A DNA stretch of 64,000 nucleotides from Streptomyces sp. SDr-06. Its GTDB lineage: Bacteria; Actinomycetota; Actinomycetes; Streptomycetales; Streptomycetaceae. The DNA lies in contig NZ_QOLA01000003.1 in NCBI RefSeq assembly GCF_003324565.1, forward strand, positions 62,001 through 126,000, written 5' to 3'. The translations under genes and the position numbers were made by a program. Below, one piece after another: positions 16,826 to 25,176 of the stretch. The notes below the pieces were generated by a model. The model searched no databases and had not been told where the DNA came from. It saw only the letters and a program-made list of their open reading frames with translations. How positions within the stretch are numbered: the first letter of the stretch is position 1; every line of letters starts with the position of its first letter.

Positions 16826-16861
16826 GCAACCTGCGGGTTGCGTGTCAATTCGTGACGAATT
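16826..16861. promoter_or_regulatory. two palindromes upstream of the ArsR-SRPBCC gene
   Basis: GCAACC-TGCG-GGTTGC at 16826-16841 and AATTCGT-G-ACGAATT at 16847-16861 are separate perfect palindromes 45-80 bases before the start of the ArsR-SRPBCC gene, in the divergent region. They are candidate operators for it. Confidence 0.6.
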
Positions 16862-16966
16862 TCGCACCTGGATGCGTTCCGGTCGGGGCAGATACCGGAT
16901 CGATTCCCCATCGTCATCCGGCGGGCCTGCCCTTCGGGCCGTTCGGCGGCGCATACTGGGGTGACG

Positions 16967-17188
16967 ATGACGAAGCCATCCGCGCCCCGGCGCCACCTGC
17001 CCACCAGCCCCTTCAAAGCCCCGGACGCTCCGGCGGCCAAGCACTTCATCCTGGGAGACCGGGTCACACACGACCAGTTCGGCCTGGGCACCATCATCGG
17101 GGTCGAGGACGGCGTCGCGATGCTCGTCGACTTCGGCTCCCGCCAGGCCCGAATCGTCAGCCCGTACACCCGCATGGACAAGCTCTAA
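16967..17188 (+). CDS. small CarD/Tudor-like conserved Streptomyces protein
   Basis: A 73-residue protein. After a proline-rich start it has FILGDRVTHDQFGLGTIIGVEDGVAMLVDFGSRQ, close to the small SH3/Tudor pattern found at the end of PcrA-type helicases and in CarD-like proteins (GDRVxHxxFGxGxV). It ends in IVSPYTRMDKL. ATG 16967 follows GTG 16961, either of which could start it. Homologues are common in Streptomyces as short stand-alone proteins; a role in contact with RNA polymerase or DNA is an inference from the fold. Confidence 0.75.
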   Translation: MTKPSAPRRHLPTSPFKAPDAPAAKHFILGDRVTHDQFGLGTIIGVEDGVAMLVDFGSRQARIVSPYTRMDKL

Positions 17189-17445
17189 ACCTCGCCCCCA
17201 GGGGAGAGCCCCGGGCCCGGATCGCCCTCGCGACCCGGCCCGGGGGCGCGTCCCCGCCGCGCGCACTGCCCTTCCGGGTGAAACCCCGACTCCACGTCCC
17301 CAGACCGAGCCGTACATCCCGCACCCACGTCCCGCATCCGACCGCGGGCGTACGGGCCGGGCCGCCCTGGGGTGGAGGTCGTCGCGGACGCCGTGAGACC
17401 TGAGCCGGATGTGCCGGTTCGCCACGCCCCCTTAGCGTGTCGTCC

Positions 17446-18624
17446 ATGGTCAACTTCTCCCGCTTCTCCCGCGCGGCCGCCGTCGCGCTGTCCTTAGCCC
17501 TCGCGGCCCCCCTGGCCGCCGCCACCGCCGCCCAGGCCGCCCCGGTCCCCGGTCGCGCCACGGCGACCGCCGAGGCCCTGCCGATCGAACTCCCGCGCCC
17601 CACCGGCCCGTACGCGATCGGCGCGGACACCCTCCATCTCGTCGACCACTCCCGCCGGGACCCCTGGGTGCCGACCCAGGACCGCGAGCTCATGGTCACC
17701 CTCACCTACCCGGCGGCCCGCCCCGGCGCGGGCCGTCCCACCCCCTACACCACCACCGCCGAAGCCCCGGCCCTCCTCAAGGCCCTCGGAGTCGACTCCG
17801 AGCGGGTGGGCGAGGTGACCGGCACCCGCACGCACGCCCGGCCGGGGGCACGGCCCGCGCCCGGCAGCCACCCCCTCGTCGTGCTCTCACCCGGCTTCGG
17901 CGCCCCGCGCTACTCGCTCACCACCCTCGCCGAAGACCTCGCGAGCCGCGGCTACGTCGTGGCGTCGGTGGACCACGCCTACGAGTCGTTCGGCACCAGC
18001 TTCCCGGGCGGACGCGTCCTGACCTGCGTGGCCTGCAAGGCGCTGGAGGACGGCGCCCCCGGCAGCCGGGTCACCTCGACCCGAGCGGCGGACGTCTCCT
18101 ACCTTCTGGACCGCCTCACCGGACGGCACCCGGCCTGGCGGTACTCCGCCGCGATCGACGAGCAGCGCATCGGCATGGCGGGGCACTCCATCGGCGGGGC
18201 CTCCGCACTCGCCGCCATGGCGCGCGACGGGCGCATCGGCGCCGGCGTCAACATGGACGGGGCGTTCTGGACTGCCCCGTCGCCCCAGGGGCTCGGCGGG
18301 CGGCCGTTCATGATGCTGGGCGCCGACGACGAGACGCACCGCCCGGGCGGCAAGGACAGGACGTGGGACGCGACATGGCCCACGCTGGACGGCTGGAAAC
18401 GCTGGCTGACCGTCGCCGGCGCCGAGCACATGACCTTCTCTGACGCGCCCGTCATCGACGACCACTTCGGTCTCCCGCACTCCCCGCTGCCCGCGCATCG
18501 CTCCGTCGCCCTGATCCGGACGTACGTCGGCGCCTTCTTCGACCAGGAGTTGCGGGGCATCGACCGCCCGGTCCTCGCGGGGCCGACCGCGGCCAACCCG
18601 GAGGTGACGTTCCACCACCCGTGA
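17446..18624 (+). CDS. secreted alpha/beta hydrolase (lipase or PAF-acetylhydrolase type)
   Basis: A 392-residue protein with a signal peptide (FSRAAAVALSLALAAPLAAATAAQA), so it is secreted. The catalytic serine is in GHSIGG near residue 250, with FMMLGADDETH and GAEHMTF in the positions of the acid and histidine. A strand PLVVLSPGFGAPR with a GFG oxyanion region precedes it. This matches the PAF-acetylhydrolase/lipase families of Streptomyces. GTG 17437 is an alternative start. It is followed by a terminator and is not obviously in an operon. Confidence 0.88.
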   Translation: MVNFSRFSRAAAVALSLALAAPLAAATAAQAAPVPGRATATAEALPIELPRPTGPYAIGADTLHLVDHSRRDPWVPTQDRELMVTLTYPAARPGAGRPTPYTTTAEAPALLKALGVDSERVGEVTGTRTHARPGARPAPGSHPLVVLSPGFGAPRYSLTTLAEDLASRGYVVASVDHAYESFGTSFPGGRVLTCVACKALEDGAPGSRVTSTRAADVSYLLDRLTGRHPAWRYSAAIDEQRIGMAGHSIGGASALAAMARDGRIGAGVNMDGAFWTAPSPQGLGGRPFMMLGADDETHRPGGKDRTWDATWPTLDGWKRWLTVAGAEHMTFSDAPVIDDHFGLPHSPLPAHRSVALIRTYVGAFFDQELRGIDRPVLAGPTAANPEVTFHHP

Positions 18625-18678
18625 GGGCGGGCGGCCGGAGACAGCCGCGCGCCCAGGCGTGAAACGGCTACCACGGCA

Positions 18679-18708
18679 GGGCCTCGCCCGCACCAGCGGG
18701 TGAGGCCC
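18679..18708. terminator. terminator between convergent genes
   Basis: GGGCCTC pairs with GAGGCCC and an inner CCCGC pairs with GCGGG, between the hydrolase gene and the minus-strand HAD gene. Confidence 0.7.
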
Positions 18709-18725
18709 GAAGTGCCCTGGCTCGG

Positions 18726-19382
18726 CTACCCGGCCGCTGCTTCCTCGGCGACGATGGACGTGAGGTGGACGAGTGAGTCGATGCGCCAGTCCGCCGCCGC
18801 GACGACCTCCGGGTCGTCCGCCCACCAGTGCCCCCACGGCCCGCGCCTGAGATGGGCGACGCGCAGCCCGGCCGCCTTGGCGGGGAACACGTCGTTCGCG
18901 GGATGGTCACCGACATACACGGTCTCGTGAGGAGCCGCCTCGGCCGCCTCCAACACCCGCTCGTAGAAGGCAGGTTGGGGTTTGACTACGCCCCACTCGG
19001 CGGAGGTGACCACCAGGTCGGCGGGCAGGTCGAGCCCGCGCAGCAGCTCACCCGCCCGTGCGGTCTGGTTCCCGGCGACGACGACCCGGATCCCGAGCTT
19101 GCGGAGCCCGCCGAGCGCGGGCCGCACGTCGTCGTACAGGTCGGTCTCGTCGAGGTGCTCACCGCGCCCGGCGGCCTCCCGGGCCAGCTGGGCCTCGCCC
19201 ACGTCCATGCCGGGTTTGAGGATGCGCAACGCGTCCGAGCAGTCGCGCCCCTGCGTGACGACCGCCCCGACCAGGGCGGCGAGGGTGTGTCGTGGCACGC
19301 CGATCCAGTCGGCCCACGATGCCCAGTAGCGGTCGTCGCGTACCAGTGTCTCGCCCATGTCGAACACGATGGTCTCAATCAT
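18726..19382 (-). CDS. HAD-superfamily hydrolase (phosphatase-like)
   Basis: A 218-residue protein. Motif I is DMGETL at residues 8-13, close to the usual DxDGT but with the second aspartate as glycine plus E; motif II region is VVAGNQT; the motif III lysine is in VVKPQP; motif IV is GDHPANDV. The cap helices follow motif I. The substrate cannot be read from the sequence. Replacement of the second acid in motif I (DMG in place of DxD) is common in this subgroup, which is often annotated as putative hydrolase. It starts from ATG 19382 with only a weak ribosome binding site. Confidence 0.85.
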   Translation of the reverse strand: MIETIVFDMGETLVRDDRYWASWADWIGVPRHTLAALVGAVVTQGRDCSDALRILKPGMDVGEAQLAREAAGRGEHLDETDLYDDVRPALGGLRKLGIRVVVAGNQTARAGELLRGLDLPADLVVTSAEWGVVKPQPAFYERVLEAAEAAPHETVYVGDHPANDVFPAKAAGLRVAHLRRGPWGHWWADDPEVVAAADWRIDSLVHLTSIVAEEAAAG

Positions 19383-19452
19383 CGAGGCCGATCCTAGGTG
19401 GTGGGGCCCATTCCGTGGGACGACGCCGCGGCCGGGCGGGCCGTGGCGCGCA

Positions 19453-19638
19453 CTACAGCGCGGACTGGAAGGCCGAGGCGGACGGCGCCGTGCCGCCCGC
19501 CTCGGTGACGCGATCGAGGACGGCGGGGGCGCGTCCGGCGTGCTGCGCGGCGGCGCGGGCGGCGAGCGCCACTCGGTGGCCGGTCGCGGCGACCGGGAGG
19601 GGGCGGCGGGATGCGGCGGACACGAGCTTCGTAGTCAT
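19453..19638 (-). CDS. short hypothetical ORF, doubtful
   Basis: A 61-residue frame starting MTTKLVSAASRRPLPVAA, with a high-GC third position, alanine and arginine rich. GAGG lies only a few bases before the ATG. No match to a known family. It fills part of a 478-base gap between the HAD gene and the pseudogene at 19861. The rest of the gap (19639-19860) shows nothing I can support. Confidence 0.3.
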   Translation of the reverse strand: MTTKLVSAASRRPLPVAATGHRVALAARAAAQHAGRAPAVLDRVTEAGGTAPSASAFQSAL

Positions 19639-19860
19639 GCCTCATTGTGCATGGCGAAGTCGTGCGCGGAGCACGTTTCGGTGGTCTCAAGTGGGTTGCG
19701 GGTGCGGGTCGTTGGGACGAGCGTGGAGGTGACGTAGGCCCACCCGGTGTGCGTGTGCACGGCCGACACGCCACAACGAGGCGCCAAGGGTGTGTAGTTG
19801 CCGTTGATGGTGGCCGGACCGACGCGTCACACGCGGGGTTGGGCGAGGTCGAGAGTCACC

Positions 19861-20354
19861 TCACTTCACCTCTACGGTGACCTTCCAGGGCGCGACGACC
19901 ATGGGGCAGACGCGGCTGGGGTCCGGGCGGCAGGCGCGTGCCGAGGTGATGGTGGCCGTGCCGGGGTGCTGGGCGCGGAAGACCGCGGTGGCGCTGCCTG
20001 TCGGTGTGGTGCCGCCCGTAGCCCGCTGAAGATTGCTCGGGTCACTGCTCTGAGGAACGCGCCAGGTGTAGTTGAGCCCCTGGGAGCGGGAGCCGGTGAG
20101 GCGGACCTCCAAGTCATCGCCGAGGGCCAGCGCCACGGCCCGCCCGTCGTCCGCGTTCGTCAGCACGACACGCTTGACCGCCGCGGGCCGCGTGGAGGGT
20201 GCGGGGGTGAGGTGCGGGCTGGCGGTCGCCGGAACGGCCGCGGTCCCGGCGGCGAGGACCAGCCCCAGGCGAGCGGTGCGGCCAGGCGCGCGGATGCCTT
20301 CGCAGGCGTTGTCGTCTTCGTTGTCTGCGTCATGTGCGTCATGTGCGTCTTCAA
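19861..20354 (-). pseudogene. secreted chagasin-like inhibitor, apparently frameshifted
   Basis: The C-terminal 130 residues form a small beta domain with LALGDDLEVRLTGSRSQGLNYTWRV, then ATAVFRAQHPGTATIT and WKVTVEV, which resembles the chagasin (I42) protease-inhibitor pattern. In that frame there is no start; the region just upstream reads TARLGLVLAAGTAAVPATA, a signal-peptide core. The expected n-region (MTHMTQTTKTTTPAKASARLA) lies in another frame, from ATG 20342. A one-base change near 20270-20290 would join the two into a normal secreted protein. I therefore call a frameshift. A sequencing error is equally possible. Confidence 0.55.
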
Positions 20355-20507
20355 GACCCCTCCGAGGGTGCTCGGACCAGGCAGAACGGGTGTCTGCGCT
20401 CAGGGAAGAGGATGGCTCGCCAGGGGCGCGGGGTCGCGCCCTTTGGGGCTGAATGCCCCGAAATGGTGACAGCGGGGGCTCCACCTCGGGCATGACGAGT
20501 GTCAGTG

Positions 20508-20789
20508 TCAGGACGTCACTGACGGCAGCGCCGGGCCGTGTCCTCCGGAACCCGGCCCGAGGCACGAGTGGCTGTCCTCGACGCCGCCCGGGAGGGGCGG
20601 CCCGGTGTCTGCGGGCATGTGGGTGTGACAGGGGCAGGCACATCGGAGTACTTCGACGGCCACGGTGCCCGGCGTCTGGCGTACTTCGAGGGGGCCGGGG
20701 CAGTGCAAGTGGCCCTCGTCCCAGGTGAGTTTGCGGGCCTCGCGGCATTCGGGTGTCACGTAGGCCGTGCCGGCCCGGGGCTGTGTCAC
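20508..20789 (-). CDS. small cysteine-rich protein coupled to the next gene upstream
   Basis: A 93-residue frame from GTG 20789, which overlaps the stop of the gene at 20786-21295 (GTGA). It contains YVTPECREARKLTWDEGHLHCPG, then RCACPCHTHMP. The cysteines and histidines may bind zinc. The tail is glycine and proline rich and may be disordered. The overlap and codon use support it; no family is recognised. Confidence 0.45.
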   Translation of the reverse strand: MTQPRAGTAYVTPECREARKLTWDEGHLHCPGPLEVRQTPGTVAVEVLRCACPCHTHMPADTGPPLPGGVEDSHSCLGPGSGGHGPALPSVTS

Positions 20790-21295
20790 GCCTGGTCCTC
20801 GCTGCCGAGCGCCGCGGCGCCGGTCTCGATCAGCGTGGCCAGCCGGGCCGGGTCGCAGAGGGCGTGGGGTGCGCGCAGGGGGACGACCCAGTAACTCGCG
20901 TGGGTCCCGTCCGGCTCGTGGTCGCCGACGCGCGGAACGCCCAGATAGTGGCCGAGGCCCAGGTGTTTCGCGTAGGGGCCAAGCTCCGAGCCGGGTGAGG
21001 AGGGCACCAGGGCGTAGAACCGGTGGCCGTACGGGTCGTGGATGACGGGCCCGTTCAGCGTGCGCAGGATCGAGGACACGGTCGAGCCCTCGGCGGCGGC
21101 CACGGCGCACACCAGCGCCTCGGGCAGACGGACGGCCGAGAAGCGGCGCCCGAGGGCGAGGACGGCGATGTGACCGTCCTTCCACTGCTGGTGCGCGTCA
21201 CCAGGCCGGTTGAGACTGGCGGCGAGCCAGTCGCGGATCGTGTCCCGCTCGGCCCGGCTGAGGGAGTGGGCGAGGGGAGGGTCAACGGTGTTCAT
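20786..21295 (-). CDS. conserved actinobacterial protein near XRE module
   Basis: A 169-residue protein. The middle (VLALGRRFSAVRLPEALVCAVAA, then GPVIHDPYGHRFYALVPSSPG, then HYLGVPRVGDHE and YWVVPLRAPHALCDPARLATLI) resembles the N-terminal bifunctional primase/polymerase-like domain that Streptomyces encode as small stand-alone proteins next to XRE genes, but without recognisable metal-binding residues. A true catalytic role is unlikely. It lies downstream of the XRE/DUF6879 pair and is coupled to the small gene behind it. Confidence 0.6.
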   Translation of the reverse strand: MNTVDPPLAHSLSRAERDTIRDWLAASLNRPGDAHQQWKDGHIAVLALGRRFSAVRLPEALVCAVAAAEGSTVSSILRTLNGPVIHDPYGHRFYALVPSSPGSELGPYAKHLGLGHYLGVPRVGDHEPDGTHASYWVVPLRAPHALCDPARLATLIETGAAALGSEDQA

Positions 21296-21409
21296 GGGTG
21301 CCTCCGCCGTTGGTTGCTACGTCGCCAGCAACGTATGGAGGCGGAGTCCGGAGCCGCTTGTCGATTGCGCGCGATTGCCGGTGGGGGGAGCGGAGTTCGC
21401 CGAGATTGC

Positions 21410-22264
21410 TCAGACGGCGCTGAGGGATGCCCTGGCGCGTGTGATGACGCGGTGCGCCTGCGGGCCGTACACAGCCGACTCCGCCAGCCAGTCCCAGGCG
21501 CGCTCGTACAGGCGGAGCGAGTCCTCGTCGTCGAGCCACATCTCGGTGTCGATCGTCTCGGCGATCACCAGACGTCTGTCGTAGATCCAGAAGCCGTGGG
21601 CAGGGGTGCGGCGCACGTGCGCGCTCAGCGGCACGATGCCAAGTTCGATCGTGTCGAGGCCGATCAGGCTGATGAGCTGGTCCAACTGGGCCGCATGAAC
21701 ATCATGCGAGCACATCCGCACATGGAGGGCGGCCTCCCACACGAGGAAGCGAAAGCTCTTGCCCGGTTCGTAAAGGGCCTGCCGGCGGCGCATGCGCATG
21801 CGCATGCGCATGCGTACGGCGTCGTCGACGTCTGTGACGACCTGACGGAACTCGGAGTTCGCGGTGAAGATCGCCCGGGCGTAGTCCGGCGTCTGGAACA
21901 GGCCCGGGATGCGGGCGACTTCCAGGCCCCGGATCGCCGTGGTGTCCGCCGTTTCCGCGAGGGCCAACTCCTGTCTGGCACGGTGTCCCGTTGCCAGCTG
22001 CCGGCGCCAGGACCGGTACCTGGTCTCGACGCCGGACAGGCGCCCGGTCAGCTCGCCCGCCAGCTCAGGTCGGCCGACGGCCTCCGCCCATGCGCCGAGG
22101 TCGCCCGGGGTGGGGGTCTGTTTTCCGAGCTCCAGGCGGGGCACCTTGGAGCGCTGCCAGCCGAGCCGTTCCGCGATCCCTTTCCCATCGAAGCCGGCCG
22201 CCCTACGCAGCTCGCGCAGCCGCGCCCCCAAGGCGATCCTGGCGTTCTGAAAGTCCGTGCTCAC
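21410..22264 (-). CDS. XRE-family regulator with DUF5753 domain
   Basis: A 284-residue regulator of the same family as 9807-10637: helix-turn-helix at residues 10-65 (RLRELRRAAGFDGKGIAERLGWQRSKVPRLELG), then DUF5753 with RIPGLFQTPDYARAIF. GTG 22264 overlaps the stop of the DUF6879 gene, and this start is chosen over the longer frame to 22318. The stretch VRMRMRMRMRRRQALYEPG is coded by a tandem hexanucleotide repeat at 21791-21814. The pairing with DUF6879 is the common Streptomyces arrangement. Confidence 0.92.
   Translation of the reverse strand: MSTDFQNARIALGARLRELRRAAGFDGKGIAERLGWQRSKVPRLELGKQTPTPGDLGAWAEAVGRPELAGELTGRLSGVETRYRSWRRQLATGHRARQELALAETADTTAIRGLEVARIPGLFQTPDYARAIFTANSEFRQVVTDVDDAVRMRMRMRMRRRQALYEPGKSFRFLVWEAALHVRMCSHDVHAAQLDQLISLIGLDTIELGIVPLSAHVRRTPAHGFWIYDRRLVIAETIDTEMWLDDEDSLRLYERAWDWLAESAVYGPQAHRVITRARASLSAV
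21791..21814. repeat. four tandem copies of a hexanucleotide (CATGCG)
   Basis: CATGCG is repeated four times, coding in the minus strand for alternating Arg-Met in the XRE regulator. Changes in copy number would keep the frame, since the unit is six bases. Confidence 0.85.
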
Positions 22265-23001
22265 ATGGTGGAACGTACCTGCCTCACGAACTCCTCGGTA
22301 CGGGTCGCGTAGTGCCATGCCTTGTCACGCGTCTGGCAGGCGGCGACGACTTCGGCGGGATCTTCGCTGACGATCACACCGAGGGTGTTGTCCAGGTCGT
22401 CGAAGACGAAGCGGACCAGGGTGCGGGAGTCGAAGAGCCAGAAGTCCCAGTCGGGCAGGCCCAGCTTCTCTGCGTCCGCACGGGGAAGGTTGCGGATGTC
22501 CTCACCCGCGGCCACGTTGCCGAGCCCAGAGGCGAGGAGGTACCGCTGCCCCTCCGTCGGCGGGGCGTCGACCAGGCGTACTCGCTCGAACCGTTTCCCT
22601 TGCCCGGTCTGCTCACGGACGTTGGTGCGCCAGGCGTCGAACGGCTCGGCGGCGATGTCTCCACCCGCCTGCCAGCGCTGCCATTTGGTGCCCTTGCGGT
22701 CGGACGCGTACCCCCGGCGCGTCTCCAGGCGCCACGCCGTGTGCTGGAAGTCCGAGAACAGGTGGGCCACTTCGGAGAAGGGGATGAGGTCGTTCGCCGC
22801 AGCCCGGGGAGCGAACCGGGCGAGTAGATCCCGGGGCACGGTGACGAAGGTTTCGGACTCCTTCACGTCGCGCAGTTGGGCCAGGTGCTCCGGGTCCGTG
22901 ACTCGCTCTCCCTGCACGAGGACGTTTTCGGTCCCTTCGATTTCGTACAGCGTGGGACGGTCGCCGTCGTCGCTGGTGGTGCCGATGAGCCGGAGCGTCA
23001 T
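22261..23001 (-). CDS. DUF6879 protein
   Basis: A 246-residue protein of the Streptomyces family that accompanies XRE/DUF5753 regulators. The conserved core is FSEVAHLFSDFQHTAWRLETRRGY, and the C-terminal half has LPDWDFWLFDSRTLVRFVFDD and W-H-Y-A, as in DUF6879. ATG 23001 is preceded by GGAGG at five bases; the frame is open further but the site fixes the start. It is coupled to the XRE gene by an ATGTGA overlap. Its molecular role is unknown. Confidence 0.85.
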   Translation of the reverse strand: MTLRLIGTTSDDGDRPTLYEIEGTENVLVQGERVTDPEHLAQLRDVKESETFVTVPRDLLARFAPRAAANDLIPFSEVAHLFSDFQHTAWRLETRRGYASDRKGTKWQRWQAGGDIAAEPFDAWRTNVREQTGQGKRFERVRLVDAPPTEGQRYLLASGLGNVAAGEDIRNLPRADAEKLGLPDWDFWLFDSRTLVRFVFDDLDNTLGVIVSEDPAEVVAACQTRDKAWHYATRTEEFVRQVRSTM

Positions 23002-23506
23002 ATCGCCCTCCATCCGAACTTGTTGGAGAACCAGGATGTGATGTGCGGCCCCGTGCACGCCGGGTGATTGCGACAGATTGCACATCGCGTGTGTCCGCAC
23101 GTCGGATTGCGGACAACCTCATACAACGATCAAGGCCCCACCCGAACACACGGGCAGGGCCTTGATCAGCGGACGCTCGGTTCGGGACCGTAAACCGAAC
23201 CCAGCGTCCTGGCATGGGGGTGGTGACCGCCCGGCGGGGCGAGGCTGGCGCGACAGGACGTTCGCACCGCCGGGCGGAGTCTGCCGGGATCGCGGCGGCG
23301 GCGATTGGTGTGGGCGCCACGGGCCCTTCCTTCAGGTCAGGAAGGGAGGCACACACGCCTTCACCACCGCACTGGCATCGCCACACCGCCGCGATCCTCG
23401 GGTTGTCCATATCCGCCGACCACCCCTCATCCGGGTCGGCGGATCGGACTGTGCAAGAAAGTTGACCTCCCGTCAATTCCCTTGCACGGTCTGGGAGTCG
23501 AACCGG
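23002..23506. other. gene-free stretch with four strong hairpins
   Basis: No gene is supported in 505 bases. Inverted repeats are GATCAAGGCCC/GGGCCTTGATC (23128-23167), CCCTTCCT/AGGAAGGG (23324-23346), TCCGCCGACC/GGTCGGCGGA (23412-23443) and GTGCAAG/CTTGCAC enclosing TTGAC/GTCAA (23451-23487). The last is the likely katA terminator. The promoter of the DUF6879 operon must lie at the left end. Confidence 0.6.
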
Positions 23507-24973
23507 CTAGTCCTCGCGCAGAGCGCGGACGGCCTCCTCGACGCGCTTGCCGTACTCGGGGTCGGCGGCGTGGAAGTGGGCCAGGTTCTTCTCGATGACG
23601 TCGTCGCGGGAGACCTGCGAGAGGCCACCGGCGATGTTCGCGATGAGGCGGGACTTCTCGTCGTCCGACATCAGGCGGTACAGCTCGCCCGCCTGGAAGA
23701 AGTCGTCGTCCTTCACGTGGGCCGGGGCGGCGTGCGTGCCCGTGTAGCCGTGGATCGCGAGCGGGGCCGACAGGGCCGCGTCGGTCTGGGCCGGACCCGA
23801 GTACGAGTTGGGCTCGTAGTTCTTGTCGGTGCGGCGGCCGTTGCGGGTCGCCATCAGGCCGTCACGGCCGTAGTTGTCCGCACTCCCCCCAGAGACAGCC
23901 TTCGGGGCGTTGACCGGCAGCTGGGTGTGGTTGACGCCCAGGCGGTAGCGGTGCGCGTCCGCGTAGGCGAACAGGCGGCCCTGGAGCATCTTGTCCGGCG
24001 AGGGGCCGATGCCGGGGACGAAGTTGTTCGGGGAGAAGGCCGACTGCTCGACCTCCTGGAACACGTTGTCCGGGTTGCGGTCCAGGACCAGGCGGCCCAC
24101 GCGCTGCAGCGGGTAGTCGGCGTGCGGCCACACCTTGGTGAGGTCGAACGGGTTGAAGCGGTAGTCCGCGGCCTCGGCGGCGGGCATGATCTGGACGTAC
24201 AGCGTCCAGGACGGGTTCACACCGCGCTCGATCGCCTGGAGGAGATCGGTCTGGTGGCTGTTCGCGTCCTTGCCGACCTGCTCGGCGGCCTGCTCCGAGG
24301 AGAGGCAGCGGATGCCCTGGTTCGTCTTGAAGTGGTACTTGACGAAGAAGGCCTCGCCCTGCGCGTTCGTCCACTGGTAGGTGTGCGAGCCGTAGCCGTT
24401 CATGTGGCGGTACGAGGCCGGGATGCCGCGGTCGCCCATGAGCCAGGTGATCTGGTGGGTGGCCTCGGGGGCGTGCGCCCAGAAGTCCCAGACGTTGTCC
24501 GGCTCCTGCTTGCCCGTGAACGGGTCGCGCTTCTGGGAGTGGATGAAGTCGGGGAACTTGATCGGGTCCTTGATGAAGAACACCGGGGTGTTGTTGCCGA
24601 CGAGGTCGTAGTTGCCCTCTTCGGTGTAGAACTTCAGGGCGAAGCCGCGGGGGTCGCGGACCGCGTCCGCGCCGCCGAGCGAGTCGGCCACGGTGGAGAA
24701 GCGGATGAACGTCTCGGTCCGCTTGCCCACCTCCTTCAGGAAGTCGGCCTTGGTGAAGCCGGTGACGTCGTCCGTCACCTCGAAGTAGCCGTACGCGCCG
24801 GAGCCGCGGGCGTGCACCACACGCTCCGGGATGCGCTCACGGTTGAAGCGCGCGAGCTTCTCCAGGAGGTGCTGGTCCTGGAGCAGGATGGGGCCACCGA
24901 CGCCGGCGGTGGCGGAGTTCTGGTTGTCGGCGACGGGGGCGCCGGACTCGGTCGTAAGCACGCGCTTCGACAT
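23507..24973 (-). CDS. katA: monofunctional heme catalase
   Basis: A 488-residue catalase of the small-subunit clade, breaking down hydrogen peroxide. The distal histidine is in [12 protein letters not shown] (H54), the asparagine in GNNTPVFF (N127), and the heme tyrosine in [12 protein letters not shown] near residue 336. Length is normal for the clade. ATG 24973 has a GGAAGG site. Its place among uricase and glyoxylate genes makes sense because uricase releases peroxide. A TCAACA-N3-TGTTGA palindrome overlaps its -35 element, as it does at uraD. Confidence 0.97.
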   Translation of the reverse strand: MSKRVLTTESGAPVADNQNSATAGVGGPILLQDQHLLEKLARFNRERIPERVVHARGSGAYGYFEVTDDVTGFTKADFLKEVGKRTETFIRFSTVADSLGGADAVRDPRGFALKFYTEEGNYDLVGNNTPVFFIKDPIKFPDFIHSQKRDPFTGKQEPDNVWDFWAHAPEATHQITWLMGDRGIPASYRHMNGYGSHTYQWTNAQGEAFFVKYHFKTNQGIRCLSSEQAAEQVGKDANSHQTDLLQAIERGVNPSWTLYVQIMPAAEAADYRFNPFDLTKVWPHADYPLQRVGRLVLDRNPDNVFQEVEQSAFSPNNFVPGIGPSPDKMLQGRLFAYADAHRYRLGVNHTQLPVNAPKAVSGGSADNYGRDGLMATRNGRRTDKNYEPNSYSGPAQTDAALSAPLAIHGYTGTHAAPAHVKDDDFFQAGELYRLMSDDEKSRLIANIAGGLSQVSRDDVIEKNLAHFHAADPEYGKRVEEAVRALRED

Positions 24974-25025
24974 CGTGACCTTCCGTACTGGAGCTGCACC
25001 GCTGACTGTGTTCCGCGGTTCCTGG

Positions 25026-25066
25026 AGCGTAGGGACGCCTGGAAGGGAACGTCAACAGTTTGTTGA
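25026..25066 (-). promoter_or_regulatory. katA promoter with TCAACA-N3-TGTTGA palindrome
   Basis: On the minus strand, TTGACG (25050-25055), 18 bases, then TACGCT (25026-25031). The -35 hexamer lies in TCAACAGTTTGTTGA (25052-25066). The same palindrome overlaps the -35 of uraD and lies at aceB and allB. Confidence 0.7.
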
Positions 25067-25082
25067 AAAACGAGATGTGAGC

Positions 25083-25144
25083 TTCCGGGCGGCGGCGGTG
25101 CCTGGGCGCGACAGGACAGGTGTCAGCACCGCCGCCGCCCGGAA
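25083..25144. terminator. long GC-rich hairpin behind glxR
   Basis: Nineteen-base perfect arms (25083-25101 and 25126-25144) with a 24-base loop, between the end of glxR (25177) and the katA promoter. Probably the terminator of the hyi-glxR operon. Confidence 0.8.
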
Positions 25145-25176
25145 ATCAGTGGCCCCCGAAGGGGTGTTTTCGCAGG

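Noticed and set aside
16847..16861. Assigning AATTCGT-G-ACGAATT to AllR or the TCAACA group
   Set aside because: The sequence has neither TTCC nor TCAACA halves and lies at an unrelated regulator gene.
23485..23505. Possible tRNA 3' fragment (GGTTCGACTCCC on the minus strand)
   Set aside because: The rest of a tRNA cannot be folded upstream because that sequence is the end of katA. Too short to call.
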